Below are positions 57,651-64,000 of a DNA stretch of 64,000 bases, in pieces. A program made the translations under genes and the position numbers. The notes beneath the pieces are model-generated. The model was given only the letters and a program-made list of their open reading frames with translations, had not been told where the DNA came from and did no database searches. The number at the start of each line of letters is the position of its first letter. Position 1 is the stretch's first letter. This DNA comes from Oreohelix idahoensis (taxonomy: Eukaryota > Mollusca > Gastropoda > Stylommatophora > Oreohelicidae), in the NCBI GenBank assembly GCA_024509875.1, contig JAMPIV010008516.1:42501-106500 (forward strand), given 5' to 3'.

Positions 57651-59849
57651 ATAGACATAATTGGTCCATTTAAGATCAAGTCTGCCAGAGGACATCAGTT
57701 TATCTTGACGTGTGTTGATATGTGCACACGTTGGCCAGAGGCTATTCCTCTGAAGAGCATTACTACTGCTGATATTGCAGATGCTCTTTGGCTTATATTT
57801 TCTCGTCTGGGGTTCCCCGGAGAGATATTGTCAGACCATGGCACCCAACTAATATCAGATACCATGTCTCAAGTAATGTCTACTCTGCAGATAGATAGAT
57901 CTTTAAGTAGTATCTACCATCCAATGTCTAATGGTATGGTCGAACGCCTTAATAGAACACTTAAAAACTTACTGGGGAAGATAACTGAGGATCATCCTCA
58001 AGACTGGGACAGAGTTTTACCTGCGGCCCTCTTCGCTTACAGAGAGGTACCCAATGAACATACAGGATTTTCTCCCTTTGAACTCGTCTTTGGCGCGCGT
58101 CCGCGTGGCCCTATGTCGTTGCTTCACGATCTCATTACATCTGACAATATTGACGATGACACAAAGTCATCCTACGAATATGTCATCGCGTTGAGACAAA
58201 AAATTATCGAAGCATGCAAATTAGCAACTTCTTCTTCTGAATTTGCGAAACAGAAGGCAAGGCAATTTGCCAATAAGAAGAGATGCTTACGACAACTTTG
58301 TCCTGGTGACAAAGCATTTGTATTACTACCTTGTAGGGAAAACAGATTACTTATTTCTTGGAAAGGTCCGTACGATATAATATCGAAAATTTCCGATGTC
58401 GACTATATTGTCGATATTGATGGGAAGCATAAAACCTTCCACATCAATATGCTTACGGAATTCCATGAACGTCCGGATTATTTGCAACCCATTTTCCAAG
58501 CAACGGACAATTCTCCAGTACCACATGGTCATTACTCATCACTGTCCGTGATACAGGATGAGGAAACAAGTTTTTCAGATGTAAATCTTCCTCTTCCAAT
58601 GATCCCACTTCATTCTAGTGAATCATGGAAGAACGTTACTGTCTCTCCTGATTTGTCTCTAGGAGAACAGCGACAAGTTTCAACTATGTTGCAAACATTT
58701 CAGGATGTACTCACTGACATCCCTGGACAAACGCATGTCATTGAACATGACATTGTTCTAACTGACCATACTCCTATTAGGGTTAGACCTTATCCTATAC
58801 CTATACATTTTCAAGCACAGGTCGAGAAAGAGTTGGATGAGATGATAGATTTGAAAATAATCGAACCATCCACCTCTGCATATTCTTCGCCGATGGTTAT
58901 TGTTCGTAAAAAAGACAATAACATACGTCTTTGCGTTGACTATCGAAAATTGAATCAAGTAACGAAGTTCGATGCCGAACCTATGCCTTTACTGGAAGAG
59001 CTACTTACTCGACTCTCCAAATCTCATTTTTTCACTAAACTTGATTTGTCTAAAGGATATTGGCAAGTTCCTTTATCTGAACGCGCCAAACCTCTCACGG
59101 CTTTTTCAACACCTAGAGGTTTGTTCCAATGGAATTTTATGCCTTTCGGTCTTATGAACGCACCAGCTACATTCGTACGCATGATGCGCCGAATCCTATC
59201 TTATCGGTCAGATGTCATTGCATATCTAGACGACATCTGTCTTTTCAGCGATACTTGGGAAGATCACTATTCAGGGTTAGATGAATTGCTGTCTACTTTG
59301 CGTGAGCACAACCTGACAGCGAAACCCTCTAAAGCCTATATTGGTTTTAGCGAAATTTCTTTCCTAGGCCACCGAGTTGGTCATGGTTTCCTAAAGACAG
59401 AGGACCATAATACTAGTAAGATACTTAACATCTCAATCCCTAAGACTAAAAAACAGGTGAGAAGTCTGTTAGGTCTTATTCAATTTTATGGCAGATTCAT
59501 TCAGAATCTATCCTCTATCATGGCACCTCTCTCAACACTTCTAAAGAAAGGTTCGCCTAATGTGGTCCACTGGTCTCAGGAATGCCAATGCTCTCTGGAT
59601 AAGATTAAAACATTGTTTTCAACACCACCTATTTTAGTGCTACCTACTAAAGATAAGACATTCGTTCTTCGTAGTGACGCTTCATCCACTGGGATTGGAG
59701 CGGCACTAATGCAAGAGTACTCTGGAACTCTGCATCCTGTAATGTATATTTCCAGAAAACTTAATGCGGCAGAAAGGAATTATTCGGTTTTAGACCGTGA
59801 GCTATTAGCTATGGTTGGTCGATCCTCAAACTACAGAGATTCCTTCTAG
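57640..59849 (+). CDS. Gmr1-2 integrase core, reverse transcriptase and RNase H
   Basis: The long frame (751 codons counting from 57594; the true protein joins at about codon 17) holds the integrase core: AIDIIGPFK (Asp21), ILSDHGTQL (Asp81) and MSNGMVERLNRT (Glu117). A C-terminal domain with WKGPYDIISKI follows (256-266). RT then runs from about 355 to 600: RLCVDYRKLNQVT, FFTKLDLSKGYWQVPL, FMPFGLMNAPATF, and catalytic YLDD (544-547). RNase H follows, with VLRSDASSTGIGAAL (Asp695) and NYSVLDRELLAM. No stop or gap interrupts these 2.2 kb. Integrase-RT order in one open frame is direct evidence for the Gmr1 arrangement. Confidence 0.95.
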
Positions 59850-60037
59850 GCGCACATTTCATAGTAGAAACCGACCAAAAAGCTCTTACTGCTATACAGA
59901 GTAAGAATTTGAAGAGCTCGAGGTCTACTCGATATGCAATTGCTCTTCAACCTTTTCATTTCTCTGTGCGAGCTATTCGTGGATCAGATAATGTGATGGC
60001 AGACATTCTGTCAAGATGCCCACATGATTCCACATAA
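59815..60037 (+). CDS. Gmr1-2 RNase H C-terminal end
   Basis: After a one-base loss at GGTTGG near 59817 the reading continues in another frame with RFLLGAHFIVETDQKAL, FSVRAIRGSDNVMADILS and RCPHDST, stopping at TAA 60035-60037. It contains the final catalytic Asp (VMADILSR). Confidence 0.88.
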
Positions 60038-60508
60038 CTATTAGGGCTTAGACTTCTTGATATGTCTAGTTCTATAGTAGTTCCTTTTCTATACCATGAT
60101 AGATACACATTTGTAATTTAATAATATAATGATTGTATCACTACATAGCGGTTCATTGATGTTTATTCACCGCTGTGCTTTGATGATTTTTTCTTCATAA
60201 ATCATAAATTTAAGATATCTAATACGAAATGATGATATGAATTTTTTAGGCATTGTGTAATTGCCAGAATTGTATTATACTTTGATGACACCTTCCTGGA
60301 AAAATATACTTGTAGAGAAATAATTTCTCTCAGTTTATGAGACACATTCTCACCAGTCGCTCCATAAGTCGACTTAGCCTCATATTAGGCGTTATAGGTA
60401 TTCCTGATATTTTCATCTGCGCATTATTCATGCGTTGTGAGCCTATTGTACGTTGCTCCTAGATGTATTTCAAAAAAAAAAAAAAAAAGTTCCATTTTTT
60501 TTTTTCCC
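60038..60508 (+). other. Gmr1-2 3' noncoding region
   Basis: No envelope-like open frame. Contains a poly-A run followed by a poly-T run (60472-60505) that could form a hairpin. Confidence 0.6.
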
Positions 60509-60519
60509 GGGAGGTGTGG
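60509..60519 (+). promoter_or_regulatory. Gmr1-2 polypurine tract
   Basis: GGGAGGTGTGG lies six bases before the 3' LTR start TGTTACG, at the expected place; it is imperfect, with two T interruptions. Confidence 0.65.
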
Positions 60520-60525
60520 TAAGAC

Positions 60526-62101
60526 TGTTACGTGCAGTCTTTGATATCTTACAATATTATACATTGGTATACTTGTTATGTTCGCAAATATTTTGTAAAC
60601 AAAATAGTGCTTAGGGAAAAGTCATTATTGAGTTACTTCCCTTGAAAGTTGTGTCGGCTCTTTCGATCGAACTCCGCGGATGAGTCCAGTTTTCTGCGAT
60701 TTATTCTTCGTTTGGGTAGTAATAGATTGTTCTTGCTTCAGAATATCTATGGCCTGAATTTATGTGTATTGTTTGTCTGAGTAGGACGAGTCTGTCTTAT
60801 ATCTGTATATCTTTACATATCTAAGTCGAACTATATGTTCTGTTGTCTCTAGAGAGGTCAAAGGCTATTCGGCGGATGTGTCGCTAGAGTGGGGTGTGAT
60901 TTGGCTTCGTCCTGATAGGGACTGTGTTTTCTATGTCGGCTTGTCGCCGGGGAAAAAGTGATCTCAGTATTTGTGGGGAAAGTGATAGTCGTCTAGACCT
61001 ATCGTGTATGCTTTACCCCAGTGTTTATTCGTATTGCCAAGCTATGGCAGAATCATATTTCTGATACCAAGGTAATAATAGACACTCTTATGAACTCTCG
61101 TACGAAGCCACCATTTTCGATAGGTACGATTTGAATGTCTAAGAGAATATATTTGACTCGATGAAAACGACTTCGATTCCTAGCAGCACTATATCCTGTA
61201 GAATGCAGTCAATTGTTCATGATCAAATCTACAGAGCAATGAAATGTTTAATAAATGACTAACTTTAGGACAGATTCATTATCTGTATCCAAACGTGAGT
61301 GACAGCTCACGAGTGAAGCCATCTTGGAACCAAAACATGTAGTGACTTTCAAGAAGAGAAAAGGGATGCCCGTATTATCGCTTGTTTAGTCCAGAGATCA
61401 CTGCTACACATGAGAACCCATTGCTAGCGGTTCAATATTATTATATGAAAAAAACTGTGCTGAACCTTATGTCAAAGAATCTTCGCTAGACGAGATGAGG
61501 TAGAAGCCATCTTGGATATTGTTTATAATCTGACGTGCTTTGTCAGTAAACTCAGTTGATATATATATATGGGCAATACTGAGGGCTTGGCTACTGACAG
61601 TCCATTATAATATTATTCTACATGAGTGCCCATGTAACATAACATTGCAAGACCAGTTATCCACTGTACCATGATGTATTATGCCAACCTGTGATTTGTC
61701 ACTATCTGTGCTGTCGAGTGTGTACGTCCAATTAAACTTTAGCAAAGGTACACAGTCGTTGGTGTCGATGACTTCCAGCCATACATGAGTGTGAGAAAAG
61801 AACATTTGTCAACACCACGAACTCTTCCTATCATTCGCACATTATACACTCCATCTATGTCTACACACCACTGCGTAGGTCAAGTTGACATTCCATACTC
61901 GAACCACGAGCAACACAACAACAAAGTATTTAACTCTGGTGATGTTCGAGCGAGCTTCAGATTTCCCAGCATGTCTCTTGCTCAGGGCAAGGGTCTTGTA
62001 TTAAAAGTTTATCAACTGATGATGATGATGTCTGCTTCCATCCACTTATAATTATCTTTTGGTGGACATCATTAACGGGAATAAAATAGAGGACTTTATC
62101 A
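60526..62101 (+). repeat. Gmr1-2 3' LTR (1576 bp)
   Basis: Near-identical to 52449-54026; ends GACTTTATCA at 62101 and is followed directly by the minisatellite. Confidence 0.92.
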
Positions 62102-62560
62102 AGACAATAGATTGGAGTTAGATGAGACAATAGATTGAGTCCTAACAAGGACTGTTTTGGTTATATTGCAGTTGGTGTTATCTGAGACAATAGACTGAAG
62201 TTATAGGAGACAATAGATTGAGTCCTAACAAGGACTGTTTTGGTGATATTGCAGTTGGTGTTATCTGAGACAATAGACTGAAGTTATAGGAGACAATAGA
62301 TTGAGTCCTAACAAGGACTGTTTTGGTTATATTGCAGTTGGTCTGAGATAATAGATTGAAGTTATAGGAGACAATAGGTTGAGTCCTAACAAGGACTGTT
62401 TTGGTTATATTGCAGTTGGTCTGAGATAATAGAGTGAAGTTATAAGAGACAATAGGTTGAGTCCTAACAAGAACTGTTTTGGTTATATTGCAGTTGGAGT
62501 TAGATGAGACAATAGATTGAAGTATAGGAGACAATAGGTTGAAGTATGAGTCCTATTAGT
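62102..62560. repeat. Minisatellite grown from LTR-X sequence
   Basis: About five units of 80-95 bp containing GAGTCCTAACAAGGACTG and GACAATAGATTGA. The core occurs once, inverted, in the other LTR-X copy near 33335, so the array expanded from that single unit. GTCCTAACAAGGAC is a perfect palindrome but for its central bases. The minus-strand frame 62178-62534 over it is an artefact. Confidence 0.88.
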
Positions 62561-63147
62561 CTTCGTCTATTCAATCATAATAGGAAATACAATCATTATA
62601 CTTAATTTCACCAAGATACAATCAGTAACCTGATAGGTAGTATAAATGACACACAAAAAATACCAACATTATAGACCTGCTGAAAGCCTATTTTCCTAAA
62701 GGTTATCGTAAATATATTTACCCTCTAAGATTCAAACCGGCCAGATTTTGACTCGACTTAGCAAAGCAGGCTGCAGGTCATTGCACTCCAGGTAAGCTAT
62801 AAATCAAGGTGACAGCTTCTGCTCTTCAGTCGGTCGGTATCTCTGGCGTCGCGTCGGTGATGTGTGATTATGCATAAAATCTGCCCGATTATATAGGTAG
62901 GTGAATTCTTAAGCAAGGCTTTTGGTTGGTTCCTGGCGGAGCAAGCTGATTGGTTTCCTGCAGTTTAGTACCTGGTCTCATACAGCCTAATTTTATTCAG
63001 TTTTAATCCGCCATCTTGCGTGAACATGATGGCCGTTAATTTATTCTGTCTCAGAGACTGGTGAACGTTGCTCGTTGATTGGTTGAAGCAAATCTGTATC
63101 TCGACATAGTGATTAACAAAGTAGTGGGTTACACTCGTTTCACGACA

Positions 63148-63553
63148 GTCACGTGCTGGCCTTCAAAGTATGTATACGCTGCTTAGACAGCGCAGACTTC
63201 GCTTTCTTGGCCATGTTCGCCGCATGGAAGATGGTCGCATCCCAAAAGATATCTTCTACGGACAATTAGCAGATGGCAAGAGAACAGTTGGGCGACCACA
63301 GCTGAGGTTCAAAGATGTGTGCAAGAGAGATATGAGGGCACTGGACATGGATCCAGCAACATGGGAGGATGAAGCTGCCGATCGCAATAAGTGGCGATGC
63401 TATTTACGGCACCACCTCAGATTGGACGAAGAGAGGCTCACACAAGAAGCAGAGGTGAGGAGAAAACGTTGAAAGGAGCACCAGGAAAATAAGCAGCTGA
63501 GGGCTGCCACCTCAGGGGCGCATTCCCATAGTCAGTTATGACTGAAGGGGCTA
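63148..63553 (+). pseudogene. Nested LINE C-terminal tail and 3' UTR
   Basis: The coding tail 63170-63472 has LLRQRRLRFLGHVRRMED, KRTVGRPQLRFKDVCKRDM and WEDEAADRNKWRCYL, the standard C-terminus of this LINE type, ending at TGA 63470-63472. A short 3' UTR with AGTCAGTTATGACTGAAGG follows to 63553, directly before the target duplication 63554-63566. Confidence 0.92.
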
Positions 63554-63647
63554 TTATTAGTTACATTAGTACAGAAAGGTGTTCATTGTTACTCAGACCT
63601 GTGAACAGATAAGCAGGCTAAAGAATATGTTTGGAAAGAGCTTAGTA

Positions 63648-64000
63648 CAGTGTTTCTCTAATTGTGGAATGCGTACTCCTGAGGGTACTAAGCTCTAAAC
63701 AGGAGTACGTCGGTAAGACTAAGCTTTCAGCAGGGGTACGCGGTCAGACTAAGCTCTTAACAGGTGTACGTCGGTCAGACTAAGCTTTCAGCAGGGTACG
63801 TCGGTCAGATTAAGCTCTCAACAGGGTACGTCGGTCAGACTAAGCTCTCAACAGGGGTACGTCGGTCAGACTAAACTCTCAACAGGGGTACGTTGGTCAG
63901 ACTGAGCTCTCAACAGGGGTACGTCGGTCAGACTAAGCTCTCAACAGGGGCACGTCTGTCAGACTAAGCTTTCAGCAGGGGTACGTTGGTCAGACTAAAC
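63648..64000. mobile_element. hAT MITE with 31-bp minisatellite, cut by window end
   Basis: The left end CAGTGTTTCTC is a typical hAT terminus. The interior from about 63690 is about ten units of a 31-bp repeat, core GGGGTACGTCGGTCAGACTA followed by AGCTCTCAACA. The right end and target duplication lie outside the window; the left flank is GCTTAGTA. Confidence 0.72.

Larger units (their letters stand above)
52449..62101 (+). mobile_element. Gmr1-2: young full-length Gmr1-like LTR retrotransposon
   Basis: LTRs 52449-54026 and 60526-62101 differ by only about three substitutions and two small indels in 1.58 kb. The internal order is gag, zinc motif, protease, integrase, RT, RNase H on the plus strand, again with integrase before RT. 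The catalytic motifs I recognise (DSG, integrase D-D-E, RT YLDD, RNase H Asp and Glu) are present. Five or more single-base frameshifts break the reading. No target duplication was found; flanking LTR-X sequence appears rearranged on the right. Confidence 0.93.
51455..63147 (+). mobile_element. Solo LTR of family LTR-X, split by Gmr1-2
   Basis: The inverted relative of 32583-34415 occupies 51455-52448 and 62102-63147. It starts TGTGGCGTGAGG and ends ACGACA. The perfect 5-bp duplication GTCAC flanks it (51450-51454, 63148-63152), and the LINE reading frame joins across it. Gmr1-2 inserted in its middle. About 170 bp present in the other copy is missing around the insertion point and replaced by a minisatellite. 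Confidence 0.88.
41505..63553 (+). mobile_element. Nested LINE, 5'-truncated, split by later insertions
   Basis: The perfect 13-bp repeat TTATTAGTTACAT lies at 41492-41504 and again at 63554-63566. The outermost sequence inside it is one plus-strand LINE: RT to 42379, FADD region 50951-51449, C-terminal tail 63148-63472, then 3' UTR to 63553. Without the insertions the LINE is about 1.8 kb and lacks the endonuclease. The 20 kb between its parts is Element D, LTR-X and Gmr1-2. Confidence 0.93.

Noticed and set aside
60038..60508. Envelope gene downstream of Gmr1-2 pol
   Set aside because: Less than 0.5 kb without an open frame, signal peptide or membrane segment.
63690..64000. CRISPR-like 31-bp repeat array
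   Set aside because: No spacers between the units; minisatellite in a MITE cut by the window end.

Overview
This is a eukaryotic, AT-rich window made almost entirely of transposable elements. No host gene was recognised. Mollusc-style tRNA-derived SINEs, LINEs with RTE-like reverse transcriptases, hAT and piggyBac MITEs and Gmr1-like Ty3/gypsy elements suggest an invertebrate, most likely a gastropod mollusc. That assignment is inference from the repeat families, not a proven fact.

Layout. (1) Bases 1-9417 and 13810-23162 are two near-identical copies of one segment, spaced about 13.8 kb apart. Each holds a LINE C-terminal fragment, a SINE interrupted by a hAT transposon (perfect 8-bp target-site duplication), a piggyBac-type MITE, two LINE tail insertions, a second SINE and an (AGT)n microsatellite. 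Between the copies lie a possible small LTR, a diverged Gmr1-type solo LTR and a hAT MITE with an internal minisatellite. (2) 23182-32382 is a full-length minus-strand Gmr1-like LTR retrotransposon (called Gmr1-1 here) with a GTTAC target duplication. (3) 32583-34415 is a minus-strand solo LTR of another family (LTR-X). (4) 37484-39740 is a 5'-truncated minus-strand LINE with an (AAGT)n tail and a 10-bp target duplication. (5) 41505-63553 is a nested insertion complex. A 5'-truncated LINE of about 1.8 kb is bounded by a perfect 13-bp target duplication and split in three. Its first gap holds an 8.6-kb LTR element (42380-50950, 'Element D'). Its second gap holds an LTR-X solo LTR, itself split by a full-length, very young Gmr1-like element (Gmr1-2, 52449-62101). 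(6) The window ends inside another hAT MITE with a minisatellite.

Most notable. Element D encodes Gag with a zinc knuckle and an aspartic protease. Where reverse transcriptase, RNase H and integrase would be expected, it has a long polyprotein with a DEK_C-like domain, a 4x15-residue repeat, a coiled coil and an Arg/Ser-rich RS-like tail. It looks like a non-autonomous Gag-protease element that has acquired a putative chromatin- or nucleic-acid-binding module. Both Gmr1 elements place integrase before reverse transcriptase, a copia-like order inside a Ty3/gypsy lineage, and have SCAN-like Gag proteins.

Gmr1-1 appears dead (RT box FMDG instead of xxDD, several frameshifts). Gmr1-2 keeps its recognisable catalytic motifs and is broken only by single-base shifts, nearly all at or beside homopolymers, so it may be intact in reality.
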